Positions 8,135-16,757 of a stretch of DNA of 64,000 nucleotides are shown piece by piece. How positions within the stretch are numbered: the stretch's first letter is position 1; each line of letters starts with the position of its first letter. A program made the position numbers and the translations under genes. Origin of the DNA: an uncultured Acetatifactor sp. (GTDB taxonomy: Bacteria; Bacillota; Clostridia; Lachnospirales; Lachnospiraceae); contig CAJTZD010000009.1 in the NCBI GenBank assembly GCA_910584235.1, forward strand, positions 42,856 to 106,855, in the 5' to 3' direction. The notes below the pieces were generated by a model that had not been told where the DNA came from, did no database searches, and saw only the letters and a program-made list of their open reading frames with translations.

Positions 8135-10495
8135 TTAGCCGAAACCGAAAGCCAGCCCGACGAGCCTTACGATAAATGCCGCAATCCACGCAATGGCGCA
8201 CTGGCCCACAACCACCCCCACAGCCCATTTCCGGCCCATTTCCCGCTTGACGGCGGCGATGGCGGCCACGCAGGGGGTGTAGAGGAGACAGAACACCAAA
8301 AGGCTTGCCGCGGCCAGGGGCGTGAGAACCGCCAATAGCGTTTCTGTGTTTCCGAACAGCACGTTCAAAGTAGAAACCACACTCTCCTTAGCCATGAAGC
8401 CCGTAATCAGAGCAGTAGACATCCGCCAGTCCCCGAAGCCCAGGGGCTTCAACACAGGTGCGATAAACCCCGCCGCCGCGGCCAGCATGCTGTTCTGGGA
8501 GTCCGCCACGATGTTTAAGTGGAAGTCAAAGGTCTGTAAAAACCAGATGACAATGGTGGCGATGAAGATGACGGAAAAGGCCCTCTGCAGGAAATCCTTG
8601 GCCTTATCCCAGAGGAGCCGCCCTACGTTCTTCGCCCCGGGGAGCCGGTAATTGGGCAGCTCCATGACGAAAGGCACTGCCTCTCCCTTAAAAGCCGTTC
8701 CTTTCAGGAGGAAAGCCATCAAAATCCCCAGCGCCATCCCCAGCACATACAATCCTATCATCACCAGAGCGCCCCGCCCGGGAAAGAATGCCGCCGCAAA
8801 AAAGCCGTAGATTGGCAGCTTTGCAGAGCAGCTCATGAAAGGCGTCAGCAATATGGTCATCTTCCTGTCCCGCTCCGAGGGCAGCGTCCTGGTGGCCATC
8901 ACCCCGGGCACCGTGCAGCCGAAGCCGATGAGCATGGGCACGATGCTTCGTCCGGACAGGCCGATCTTGCGCAGCAGTTTGTCCATGACAAAGGCCACCC
9001 TGGCAATGTAGCCGCTGTCTTCCAGCAGGGAAAGGAAGAAGAACAGGGTCACGATAATGGGCAGAAAGCTTAAGACGCTGCCTACGCCGTTAAAGATGCC
9101 GTCTATGATCAGGGATTGGAGCACTTGGTTCACATTGGCCGCTTTCAGGGCAGAATCCGCAAGACTTGCCAGGGCATCCACCCCCATGGCCATCAGCTCC
9201 TGGAGCCAGGCTCCGATAACGTTAAAAGTCAGCCAGAACACGATGCCCATGATGCCGATGAAAGCGGGGATGGCAGTGTACTTTCCCGTCAATACCCTAT
9301 CGGCTTTCGCGCTCCTGGCATGTTCCTTGCTCTCCCGAGGCTTGACTACGGTGACGTCGCAAATCTCCCGGATAAAGGAGAACCGCATGTCTGCCATGGC
9401 CGCTGCCCGGTCCATGCCGCTCTCTGTCTCCATCTGGCAGATGATGTGCTCCAGCATCTCCTTTTCGTTCTGGTCTAATCCCAGGGCCTCAAGAATGCGG
9501 GGATCGCCCTCGGTGAGCTTGCCGGCGGCGAAGCGCACGGGAATTTCAGCCCGCCTGGCATGGTCCTCAATCAGGTGCATGATGGCGTGGAGGCATCTGT
9601 GCACGGCCCCGCCGTTTTGGTCTTCCTTGCAGAAATCAATCCTGCCGGGGCGCTCCTGGTATTTTGCCACATGCAGGGCATGGCTTACCAGCTCGTCTAT
9701 GCCCTCGTTCTTCGCCGCGGAGATGGGGACTACGGGAATGCCAAGCATATCCTCCATCTCGTTGATCTGGATGGATCCCCCGTTGCCCCTGACCTCGTCC
9801 ATCATGTTCAGGGCCAGCACCATGGGAATGTCCAGCTCCATCAGCTGCATGGTCAGATACAGGTTCCTTTCTATATTAGAGGCGTCCACGATGTTGATGA
9901 TGCCCTTTGGATGCTCCCGCATGATGAACTGCCTGGTGACGATCTCCTCGCTGGAGTAGGGCGACATGGAATAGATCCCCGGCAGGTCTGTGATCAGGGT
10001 GTTGCTGTGGCCTTTGATGGAGCCGTCTTTCCGGTCCACGGTGACGCCGGGGAAATTGCCCACATGCTGGTTGGAGCCTGTGAGCTGGTTGAAGAGGGTG
10101 GTCTTGCCGCAGTTCTGGTTCCCCGCCAGGGCAAAGGTCAGCTGCGCGTCGTCCGGCAGGGGATTCTCCGTAGCCTTTACATGGTACTTGCCGCCCTCGC
10201 CCAGGCCCGGGTGCTCGATTCGCTTTCTGTCCGTCTGGGAATCCGGCGCAGGCGCTTTCGGCGCATCGTCCCGGACATTTTCAATTGTGATTTTCTCGGC
10301 ATCGGCCACCCGCAGGGTCAGCTCATAGCCGTGGATCATGAATTCCATGGGATCCCCCAGGGGGGCGTATTTTATCAACAATATATCCGTGCCCGGAATG
10401 ACGCCCATGTCCAGGAAGTGCTGGCGCAGCGCGCCCTCGCCGCCCACAGCCTGGATGGTGGCCCATTTTCCGATTGGCAATTCTCGTAAGGTCAT
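8135..10495 (-). CDS. feoB: Ferrous iron transporter FeoB with fused N-terminal FeoA domain
   Basis: GTP-dependent Fe(II) uptake permease in the cytoplasmic membrane. Residues 1 to about 75 form a FeoA SH3-like domain (LRELPIGKW, HFLDMGVIPG). The G domain follows, with G1 GNQNCGKTT near 122, G3 DLPG and G4 NMMDE. The membrane core includes GFGCTVPGVMATRTL and a C-terminal YTPCVAAIAAVKREMG segment. The open frame extends 28 codons further upstream, but AGGAAAGGA just before ATG 10495 and the natural FeoA start (MTLRELP) fix the start there, giving 786 residues. FeoA-FeoB fusions occur in some anaerobes; more often the two are separate. No third feo gene is present. Confidence 0.95.
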   Translation of the reverse strand: MTLRELPIGKWATIQAVGGEGALRQHFLDMGVIPGTDILLIKYAPLGDPMEFMIHGYELTLRVADAEKITIENVRDDAPKAPAPDSQTDRKRIEHPGLGEGGKYHVKATENPLPDDAQLTFALAGNQNCGKTTLFNQLTGSNQHVGNFPGVTVDRKDGSIKGHSNTLITDLPGIYSMSPYSSEEIVTRQFIMREHPKGIINIVDASNIERNLYLTMQLMELDIPMVLALNMMDEVRGNGGSIQINEMEDMLGIPVVPISAAKNEGIDELVSHALHVAKYQERPGRIDFCKEDQNGGAVHRCLHAIMHLIEDHARRAEIPVRFAAGKLTEGDPRILEALGLDQNEKEMLEHIICQMETESGMDRAAAMADMRFSFIREICDVTVVKPRESKEHARSAKADRVLTGKYTAIPAFIGIMGIVFWLTFNVIGAWLQELMAMGVDALASLADSALKAANVNQVLQSLIIDGIFNGVGSVLSFLPIIVTLFFFLSLLEDSGYIARVAFVMDKLLRKIGLSGRSIVPMLIGFGCTVPGVMATRTLPSERDRKMTILLTPFMSCSAKLPIYGFFAAAFFPGRGALVMIGLYVLGMALGILMAFLLKGTAFKGEAVPFVMELPNYRLPGAKNVGRLLWDKAKDFLQRAFSVIFIATIVIWFLQTFDFHLNIVADSQNSMLAAAAGFIAPVLKPLGFGDWRMSTALITGFMAKESVVSTLNVLFGNTETLLAVLTPLAAASLLVFCLLYTPCVAAIAAVKREMGRKWAVGVVVGQCAIAWIAAFIVRLVGLAFGFG

Positions 10496-10608
10496 GATGT
10501 CCTTTCCTCGCTTCCGTAGATGTATGCCCAGGTCATGAATGCCCAAAGCGGATGGATTCCCCGAGACAATGGTATCCATGCATCAAGCAGGACTTTATTG
10601 CCATGGAG

Positions 10609-10648
10609 AAAAGAAAAACCCAGATACAGCCGCTTCGCCATACCTGAG
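10609..10648 (-). terminator. Intrinsic terminator-like stem inside the feoB leader
   Basis: On the minus strand, arms 10648-10637 and 10630-10619 form a 12-bp stem with four G-T pairs and a 6-nt loop, followed at once by TTTTTCTTTTC. It lies between the feoB promoter and the feoB start, so it could act as an attenuator. It could also simply end read-through from the decayed gene upstream. Confidence 0.6.
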
Positions 10649-10698
10649 CTTTCGATTTCATCGCCTGGAGATGTCAGACCAACAATGCGGTCAATCTA

Positions 10699-10738
10699 TG
10701 TCGAACTAAATATACTGCATTTCGACAGGCTTTGTCAA
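10699..10738 (-). promoter_or_regulatory. feoB promoter overlapped by a TGTCGAA dyad
   Basis: On the minus strand there is a consensus -35 TTGACA (10738-10733), an 18-bp spacer and -10 TATATT (10714-10709). A perfect 7-bp inverted repeat, TGTCGAA at 10699-10705 and TTCGACA at 10721-10727, brackets the -10 element, as expected for a repressor operator. A metal-dependent (DtxR/Fur-like) regulator would make sense for feoB, but the motif does not match a consensus I know. Confidence 0.65.
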
Positions 10739-10762
10739 GGGGTTTGACCGGAAAAGGTACGC

Positions 10763-11034
10763 CTATCTGTTCTCGCTCACGAAATTTTGGACGCGGTTCT
10801 GTATGACGCTTACCATGTCATCGGCGTAAAACGTGCCTTTTACCTGGATTTCTTCTATCGGAGTGCGTTTCCCGTCCGGGTATTTCCCGAGGGGCTGTAG
10901 AGCACATTGCCCAGGAATTTTCCGTCCGCGGCATACAGCCAGATGCCCGCATCGCTGGTGAAGACGCATACCCGGCCATGATCGTCCGCGGCCAGGCTCT
11001 GAATGGAGGCGTCTTTTCCCGGATGCGCCGTTTC
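10763..11034 (-). pseudogene. Decayed C-terminal fragment of a beta-propeller-like protein, frameshifted
   Basis: On the minus strand, 11034 to about 10890 encodes a coherent propeller-like stretch (LAADDHGRV, GIWLYAADGKFLGNV) that then meets a stop at 10857. A neighbouring frame continues sensibly (GKYPDGKRTPIEEIQVKG) to a stop at 10763. One indel near 10885-10900 would join them. A stop precedes the fragment, so only about 85 codons of the 3' end remain. Without a database search the parent family is a guess. The stretch 11035-11285 holds no gene I can support. Confidence 0.4.
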
Positions 11035-11285
11035 CTGTCATATTTGATAGGGATTTGTGTCAAAACGGGAATGACTGCACGATAGGACAAAATAGTTTTA
11101 CCAAAATAATACAATTGAAAAACAGGCTGCTTTATGGTAGGATAAATGTAAAGCAGATTTTCATCCAGGGTTATTCTGTAATCGTTTCTATTCTTCGTAC
11201 AACTCGGAAAATTCCTGCTTCAATTTCAAAATGACCGGCGGGAGTTTTTGAGAGGCTCCCGACAACTGAACAAGGGAGGTATTAA

Positions 11286-12164
11286 ATGGCGGAAAAAGAC
11301 GTTACAGAGAAGATTCTGATGTCCTATGCCGATGTGTTCGCGGATTGCATCAACACGCTGGTATATGACGGCGAAAGGCAGCTGAACCCGGCTGACACAC
11401 AGCCTGCGCCCACGGAGAGCTTTTATAAGGGCAACGGGGCGCACAATCAATTCTGCGATGCCAGCAGGTATCTGACAGAAAAGGGGACGATAGTCCTCCA
11501 GTACATTATAGAGAACGAGACCGAACTGGAGGAACGGCAGATTCTGCGAAAAATATCCTATCAGGGCGGCTCCTACAGACAGCAGTTGGAGAGCGGCGTC
11601 CCGGTGTATGGGGTGATTGCTGTGGTGATAGACTGGACGGGAAAGACCAGCCGCATCCCCAGGAGTCTCCATGCGCTGCTTCTGAGGAATGGGGTGCCGC
11701 CGGAGAGGCTGAGACAGGTGGACGATAATGAATTGATGGTTTATCATATGCAAAATCTTTCTTTGGAAATCAGGAGCCGCTTCACCAGCGACATGGGATT
11801 CGTGGCGGATTATCTGAACGAGGGGAGCTTTGTGAGGCGGAAAGGACAGGCCATCGTCCATATGGAAGCGCTGTGTGATATGATGGAAGCGGTTACAGGA
11901 GATACCAGATTTACGGAGCAGGCAAATAAGCTTTTAGAGAAAAAGAAAGGAAAGAAGATTATGATGTGTGAATATATCAATCAACTGGAAGCGCGTGGCG
12001 AGGCAAGAGGAAAAGCAAACGGTGAAGCAATGCTGGCCACTTTGCTGGAGAGACTGTATGACCTGGGGAGGGGAGAAGAAGTGGAACGTGCCGTTCGGGA
12101 TTTGGATGCCAGGGCAAGGCTGTACAAGGAACTCTCTATCCCGGGCTATACTTATGAGCCATAA
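11286..12164 (+). CDS. Rpn-type PD-(D/E)XK nuclease / transposase_31-like protein
   Basis: A 292-residue protein resembling the recombination-promoting nuclease (Rpn) family common in Lachnospiraceae. The N-terminus has the family-like opening KILMSYADVFADCINTLVYDG. A nuclease-like core follows, with YGVIAVVIDWTG near 110 and a helical C-terminus rich in Arg/Glu/Lys. GGGAGG lies 7 nt before the ATG. Family members are thought to be DNA endonucleases promoting recA-independent recombination and often occur as drifting multicopy genes. It stands alone, flanked by gene fragments on both sides. Confidence 0.7.
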   Translation: MAEKDVTEKILMSYADVFADCINTLVYDGERQLNPADTQPAPTESFYKGNGAHNQFCDASRYLTEKGTIVLQYIIENETELEERQILRKISYQGGSYRQQLESGVPVYGVIAVVIDWTGKTSRIPRSLHALLLRNGVPPERLRQVDDNELMVYHMQNLSLEIRSRFTSDMGFVADYLNEGSFVRRKGQAIVHMEALCDMMEAVTGDTRFTEQANKLLEKKKGKKIMMCEYINQLEARGEARGKANGEAMLATLLERLYDLGRGEEVERAVRDLDARARLYKELSIPGYTYEP

Positions 12165-12170
12165 GCCGAC

Positions 12171-12527
12171 TTAGGATGCGTTCCTCTGAAAGAGGCTGTT
12201 TTCGTTCAGATACTCCGAGGTTTCCGGCAAAGCCCCCTGGAAATGAAAAAAGCATTCATAATGAAGAAAAGCATTCATATTGACTTGATCCAGGATTTTC
12301 GTCTCCCGCCTGTCTCCCCGCTTCTCCTGGCGGATGTCCGAGGGGGAGAAGCTGTTGTCGATTTTTATCTTCATGACGCCCTTGTTCAGCGCGATGTGGA
12401 CGCTCAGGTATTTCTTTTCCGTCTGCCTGGCGGCATCAATGGCGTTTTCCGGGAGGTTCCCCGGCAGCACGTTGATATCGAAAGAAGGCCTGATTTCCTC
12501 CGGCAGCGAAATCTTATGTGGATACAA
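12171..12527 (-). pseudogene. Fragment of a GHKL (AgrC/LytS-type) sensor kinase ATPase domain
   Basis: The 118-codon reading contains DINVLPGNLPENAIDAARQ, which matches the N-box of GHKL kinases (usually LxGNLLxNAIDA), followed by the expected KYLSVHIALNKGVMKIKIDNSF strand pair. The dimerisation and sensor parts upstream are missing, and no G1/G2 ATP-lid motifs (DxGxG, GxGL) follow. It therefore cannot be a functional kinase. Two residues of the N-box (LP for LL) also look eroded. Most likely a remnant of a peptide-sensing two-component system. Confidence 0.6.
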
Positions 12528-12599
12528 AAAGGTTACATTCTTATGATATCGTAAGTGGCAGGACTATTTAAGCATGGCCCGGCGCAGAAGGAGGATGGG

Positions 12600-13874
12600 A
12601 TGGGAAAAAGGTGCGGCTTGCTCTGGGGAATCAGTATAATGGCGTTTCTGCTGGCCGGCTGCGGTGACAGAGCACAAAATGAGGTGCATGACGAGCTGGC
12701 AGGGGGAAAAGATACCATAGCGGTGACCTTGGAGAGTGAGGACAGCGGGGCAGAAATTCCCGGTGAGGACGACAAGGACAGCCAGGACGAAAGCACGGAC
12801 GCAGAGCGCATAGCGGAAATCTGCCGTGACATTTGTGCCCAGGCGGCCCGGGACGGCACTCTGGGAAGCATAGAGACCATGGGGCGCATGGTGGCCAGGC
12901 TTGGTGAAAACGGCTACGCTGCCGCCTCCGGCGATAACCAGGTGGACATGGCGGGGGCGGAGCAGGTACTGGAGTTTGTCAGGGCGGTGGAGGAGAAAGA
13001 AAGCCGGAGGCTCACGATTGTGGCAGTCATGGGGATGGGACTGCGGATATTTGATCTGGAGACCCGGGATGGCGATGTGACTGTAGTCAGGAGCTACTAC
13101 CAATACGACAGGGAGGGAATCCTGCAGGAGAGGAGCACGGTGAGCTACCCGGCGGACTTTTGGGAATATACCCCGGAGGGCTATCTGATTTTTGCGGGAA
13201 AGAGCCTTTTGCCGGAGACCTTTGTGATGACTTTCAGCGCCACAGCGGAGCATACGGCCCTGCGCGTGCTGCCCCTGGAGGAAAGCTGCAGGGAGCTGAA
13301 CAGGAAATATCTGCTGCCGGTAGGCTATGAGCGGAACAATGTGTTCCTCTGTAGCTGGAGCGGGGAGGAGTATGGGAACCTGGACTTTTACGATGTGTTC
13401 GACAGGTTCTATCCCATCCTGCGGGGCCGGCCCCACCCCTATGGGGCGGAGGGGAGTCCGGGGGAGGAAAGTGCCTATTGGATACCCGAGGAGGAATTTG
13501 AGTCTGTCATCACGGCATTTTTTGACATAGACCGGGAAACCCTGCGCCGGAAGACGGAATACAGCCCGGAACAGGCGGCATATAAGTACCGGCCCCGGGG
13601 CTTTCATGAGGCGGAGTATCCGGACATCCCCTATCCGGAGGTGGTAGGCTGGAGGGAGAACGGAGACGGAACCATTACGCTTACCGTCAACGCGGTATAT
13701 CCCCATGACGATACGTCCAGGGCATTCACCCATGAAACGGTGATACGCCCGCTGGATGGGGAGCGCTTTCAATATGTATCCAACAGGATGCTTTCAGAGG
13801 AAAGGGAGTACGATGCCTGGTGGCACAGCGACAGATTGCCGGAGGATGCCGGAGCCTTGACGGCCGAAGAATAG
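12600..13874 (+). CDS. Lipoprotein of unknown function (DUF6070-like)
   Basis: Predicted lipoprotein of 424 residues. The signal peptide MGKRCGLLWGISIMAFLLAGC has a lipobox (LLAGC) with Cys21. A short acidic linker follows (about 30-65) and then a folded extracellular domain. AAGGAGG at 12588-12594 lies 5 nt before ATG 12600, which decides against an in-frame start at 12555. I do not recognise a catalytic motif. The overall pattern recalls DUF6070, a family seen in Lachnospiraceae, but that is from memory. No operon partner: the neighbours are gene fragments. Confidence 0.7.
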   Translation: MGKRCGLLWGISIMAFLLAGCGDRAQNEVHDELAGGKDTIAVTLESEDSGAEIPGEDDKDSQDESTDAERIAEICRDICAQAARDGTLGSIETMGRMVARLGENGYAAASGDNQVDMAGAEQVLEFVRAVEEKESRRLTIVAVMGMGLRIFDLETRDGDVTVVRSYYQYDREGILQERSTVSYPADFWEYTPEGYLIFAGKSLLPETFVMTFSATAEHTALRVLPLEESCRELNRKYLLPVGYERNNVFLCSWSGEEYGNLDFYDVFDRFYPILRGRPHPYGAEGSPGEESAYWIPEEEFESVITAFFDIDRETLRRKTEYSPEQAAYKYRPRGFHEAEYPDIPYPEVVGWRENGDGTITLTVNAVYPHDDTSRAFTHETVIRPLDGERFQYVSNRMLSEEREYDAWWHSDRLPEDAGALTAEE

Positions 13875-14052
13875 CAGAACCTAAAAACAGAGAGCCGCTA
13901 AGAACCAGAGGAAGCTTGTGGAGCAGCACACTCGATACCGGGATAACGGTATAAGCCAGGCACTTTGAGTTGCGGAAAGTGAGGGGCGAGTCTATGGGTA
14001 AGCCGAAGTCATAGAAACAAGCACAGGGCGGCAGGAGAAGCTCTCTGCCGCC
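13875..14052. other. Non-coding segment ending in a terminator-like hairpin
   Basis: After the lipoprotein stop comes about 150 nt rich in purines and short complementary runs, with no supported reading frame. It ends in a GGCGGCAGGAGA / TCTCTGCCGCC stem (14027-14038 with 14042-14052, one bulge) followed by TTATTGT. The stem is the likely terminator of the lipoprotein gene. I could not assign the part upstream of it to a known RNA class or intron. Confidence 0.4.
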
Positions 14053-14110
14053 TTATTGTATCCAGATACAGTTGGCAGCCTGGCTGTGGTGACCGTTAGC
14101 ATAGGAAAGC

Positions 14111-14470
14111 CTAATCCACCGTGGCTCCAAATGGCATCAGAGCAAGCTTGGCGATCTTGAAGCACTGCAGTCCGAAAGGAATTCCGATGACGGTACAGCA
14201 CAGGAGGATGCCGTTTACGGTGGCGGCAATGGCCAGCGGAATCCCGCTCAGCACCAGCCATAAAATGTTTGCCAGCAAGGATATGGCACCGCCGCCATAG
14301 CGGATTTCCTTTCCGAAAGGAAAGAATGCCAGGGAGGCGAATTTAAAGCATTGGGTACCGATGGGAATGCCTATGATGGTAACGCACCACAACACGCCCG
14401 CAAGCGTCCAGCCCAAACCCTGCCACAATCCGCCGCAGAGAAACCAGATAATATTTCCTAAGCATCCCAT
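14111..14470 (-). CDS. yccF: YccF-family membrane protein
   Basis: A 119-residue small membrane protein with two copies of the YccF (DUF307) unit. Each unit ends in a similar signature: TIIGIPIGTQCFKFASLAFFPFG near 31 and TVIGIPFGLQCFKIAKLALMPFG near 92. The length is normal for the family. The biochemical role is not established. It is preceded on the minus strand by the DUF2975-like gene, 147 bp away, so an operon is possible but not shown. Confidence 0.88.
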   Translation of the reverse strand: MGCLGNIIWFLCGGLWQGLGWTLAGVLWCVTIIGIPIGTQCFKFASLAFFPFGKEIRYGGGAISLLANILWLVLSGIPLAIAATVNGILLCCTVIGIPFGLQCFKIAKLALMPFGATVD

Positions 14471-14617
14471 GTCTTATACCTCCCCGGGCGCTTCTGCGCC
14501 CTTACCAATCTATTATGCGTGGTCTTAAGCTTTTATGTCATCCGTTCCGTCCGGTTCCCCGCTACCTGCCGGAATCTCCCGAAACCGGAATAGAATCTGC
14601 TTAAGGATGTTTTGTGT

Positions 14618-15226
14618 CTATAAGGTCTCGTCAGACTGCTGCTGTAAGACAACGCCGTATTCAAACATATAGCTTAGACACAGTACGATTCCGCCAATGA
14701 ATGCGAATTCCGGGCTGCTGACCAACGAGCGTGCAGTGGAAGGCCCCCAAATAAAAAGGATGGCGGTTTCTATTACATTTTTCCAGAAAAAAATGCATAG
14801 AAGCAGGATGCCGATAGAACGGACCAGGCGACTGCAAGACAGAGTAAAAGGACTCTCATCCAGTTGGATACCGTGAAAAGCGGTTGCCAGACACCATAAA
14901 ATTGCCGCGAACAATGCCTGGTATCCGAATGAGATAAGCCAAACGATACCGAACAGGGTTTTGGAGGAATAGTCACCCATATGGAAGCTGGTATTGATTA
15001 CCATCAAATATAATCCCCTGCCGCCGATATGAAAGCCAACCCTGGCATCGCTTCCGATCTGTTCTGTCATAAAGGAGGATTCGGGCGCAGCAAATGCGCA
15101 TATCCCCCAGCATATCAGCGCCAGAAGCGACAAGATCAAATACACCCAAAATGATACACGTAAAAATTTCCCCAGTTTTTTGCAGCGCCTTTTCATGATA
15201 ATCTGTTGGTTTTCCAATCTGTTCAT
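14618..15226 (-). CDS. Four-helix membrane protein, DUF2975-like
   Basis: A 202-residue protein with four hydrophobic segments (about 26-48, 88-115, 133-155 and 170-190) and a C-terminal FEYGVVLQQQSDETL tail, which is typical of DUF2975 proteins. Those are usually followed by a small Cro/CI-type regulator; none is found here. GGGGGT lies 6 nt before the ATG. Role unknown. The 170 bp upstream (15227-15395) is AT-rich and may hold its promoter. Confidence 0.65.
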   Translation of the reverse strand: MNRLENQQIIMKRRCKKLGKFLRVSFWVYLILSLLALICWGICAFAAPESSFMTEQIGSDARVGFHIGGRGLYLMVINTSFHMGDYSSKTLFGIVWLISFGYQALFAAILWCLATAFHGIQLDESPFTLSCSRLVRSIGILLLCIFFWKNVIETAILFIWGPSTARSLVSSPEFAFIGGIVLCLSYMFEYGVVLQQQSDETL

Positions 15227-15395
15227 AACATTACCCCCGACCCGAATCTAAATATTTTTGTGCCGCCCATAATTGTTAAAAACAGATTATCACATTTTTA
15301 TACAAATTTCAATAATTATTTAATAATAAACGTTAATTTTTTAATGCAAATCAAGGGCAGGAAGCCCGCCCGCAGGGGTATCGGTTTTGGACGGA

Positions 15396-16733
15396 CTAGA
15401 TCCGGTCGTCCCTGTAAACCACATCGGACAGGGGAAGCTTGTATTTCTGCTTATACTGGTACATTTTCGTGTCGGTATCGCTGATATATGCGGTCAGAGG
15501 AGTGTCGGAACGGACCGGGATCAAAGTGGTGGCATAGCTGAAACACTTGGGATATCCGCAGCTTTTGTCTGCCAGCATCTGCCGGCGTAGTTCCCCCAGT
15601 CTCCGGTCCTGTTCTGCCGGTGCGGACCCGGTCTGGAGCACGAAAAACTCGTCGCCGCCTACCCGGCATACTTCGCCGCCAAGAGTCTGCAGTGCCTTGG
15701 AAACTTCCACGAGATAGCTGTCGCCCGCTTCGTGGCCGAAAGTATCGTTGCAGTATTTCAGATAGTCCACATCGATAAAGGACAGGGTGAAAGCGGTCTC
15801 CTCCGCCACCCACTGCTCCATCTTCTCCATGGCATAGCGCCGGTTCTTCAGGTTGGTCAGAGGATCTACATAGGCAAAACGGTAGATCATTTTCTGCCGC
15901 CGCTGCCGTTCCGTCTCGTCGATGACGATGTGGACGATGGCCTGTTTCCTGGCATCGTGGGAATTCTCCGCGCCCGAGTGGAACCAGGGTATGAGAAAAG
16001 ACTCTACCTGGTAAAAGATATCCGTGTCGTCAGAGTCTTTCAGCGCCATATCCCATCTCATGGAAGAGGAGCATTCCATGGAAGAAGAGCATTCCATGGA
16101 AGAGGAGCATTCCATGGAAGAAGAGCATTCCATGGAAGAGGAGCGTTCCCGCCCACACCCCGAAAGCGTTCCGATTTTCCCGGGCGTCCAGTCCGGCTGT
16201 ATGGACGGTTCCCCGGAACGGACTTCCTCCACAGTGTGCTTTTCATCTATTTTCTGGCTTTTTTGGTGGAGGTCCAGCTGATGCTGGATTTCCGGCTGCT
16301 TTTCCAGCAGCATCCGGGTCAGGTAATCCGAGGTCTGCGCATGGGCTTTCTGGAACCAGCGTGCGGGCTGATTGGCATGTACTTCCTGGCAGGTATCCGC
16401 GGAATAGACGAAAATCATGTTATGGGTGTAGTCGGTGAGTGCATTTACCAGCGCCAGGTTGTTTCGAAGCTCCTGATTGCTCTCTTCCAGAGACCAGCCA
16501 ATCTCGTCCATGGCCTGGATATTGTCCATCAGAACCTGATTCTCCAGCTCCAAGGCTTCGGTTTTCTGCTGCAATTGATTCTTCAGATCATGAATCGTCT
16601 CAGCCAAAAGCGTCATTTTATCTCCCAATTCCCGATAGGCAGGGGACAGCTCTTCCGGGCGGAGGACAGCCGTATCGGGTTGATCGAGGATATTTTGTAA
16701 ATAATTGACCAAAAGCTTCAGGGAATGTTCCAT
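15396..16733 (-). CDS. Diguanylate cyclase (GGDEF) with a Cys/Ser repeat linker
   Basis: A 445-residue cytosolic protein. A coiled-coil N-terminus (about 30-90) leads into a PAS-like sensory region (about 95-280), then a GGDEF domain from about 295. The active-site motif GGDEF lies near 357-361 and is intact, so cyclic di-GMP synthesis is likely. The inhibitory I-site (RxxD five residues upstream) is absent; TLGG stands there. The PAS-like region is interrupted by about five hexapeptides SSSMEC (about 195-225) encoded by an 18-bp tandem repeat. It lies 24 bp downstream of the DUF4317 gene on the same strand and probably shares its transcript. No TM segment is seen. Confidence 0.9.
   Translation of the reverse strand: MEHSLKLLVNYLQNILDQPDTAVLRPEELSPAYRELGDKMTLLAETIHDLKNQLQQKTEALELENQVLMDNIQAMDEIGWSLEESNQELRNNLALVNALTDYTHNMIFVYSADTCQEVHANQPARWFQKAHAQTSDYLTRMLLEKQPEIQHQLDLHQKSQKIDEKHTVEEVRSGEPSIQPDWTPGKIGTLSGCGRERSSSMECSSSMECSSSMECSSSMECSSSMRWDMALKDSDDTDIFYQVESFLIPWFHSGAENSHDARKQAIVHIVIDETERQRRQKMIYRFAYVDPLTNLKNRRYAMEKMEQWVAEETAFTLSFIDVDYLKYCNDTFGHEAGDSYLVEVSKALQTLGGEVCRVGGDEFFVLQTGSAPAEQDRRLGELRRQMLADKSCGYPKCFSYATTLIPVRSDTPLTAYISDTDTKMYQYKQKYKLPLSDVVYRDDRI
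16060..16149 (-). repeat. 18-bp coding minisatellite, five units
   Basis: Five 18-bp units lie inside the diguanylate cyclase gene. Units alternate GAGGAG and GAAGAG (plus-strand view), so the array appears to have grown by 36-bp duplications. All units keep the frame and encode SSSMEC on the minus strand; the fifth carries one extra change. Copy-number change would alter the linker without breaking the frame. Confidence 0.95.
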
Positions 16734-16757
16734 ATAATCTCTCCTGTAAAACCGACT

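Noticed and set aside
13875..14026. Group II intron remnant
   Set aside because: Some stretches look intron-like, but no domain V hairpin or reverse transcriptase is visible.
16024..16281. Plus-strand frame with MEEEHS repeats
   Set aside because: It is the antisense shadow of the 18-bp repeat in the diguanylate cyclase gene, which has a full domain match on the minus strand.
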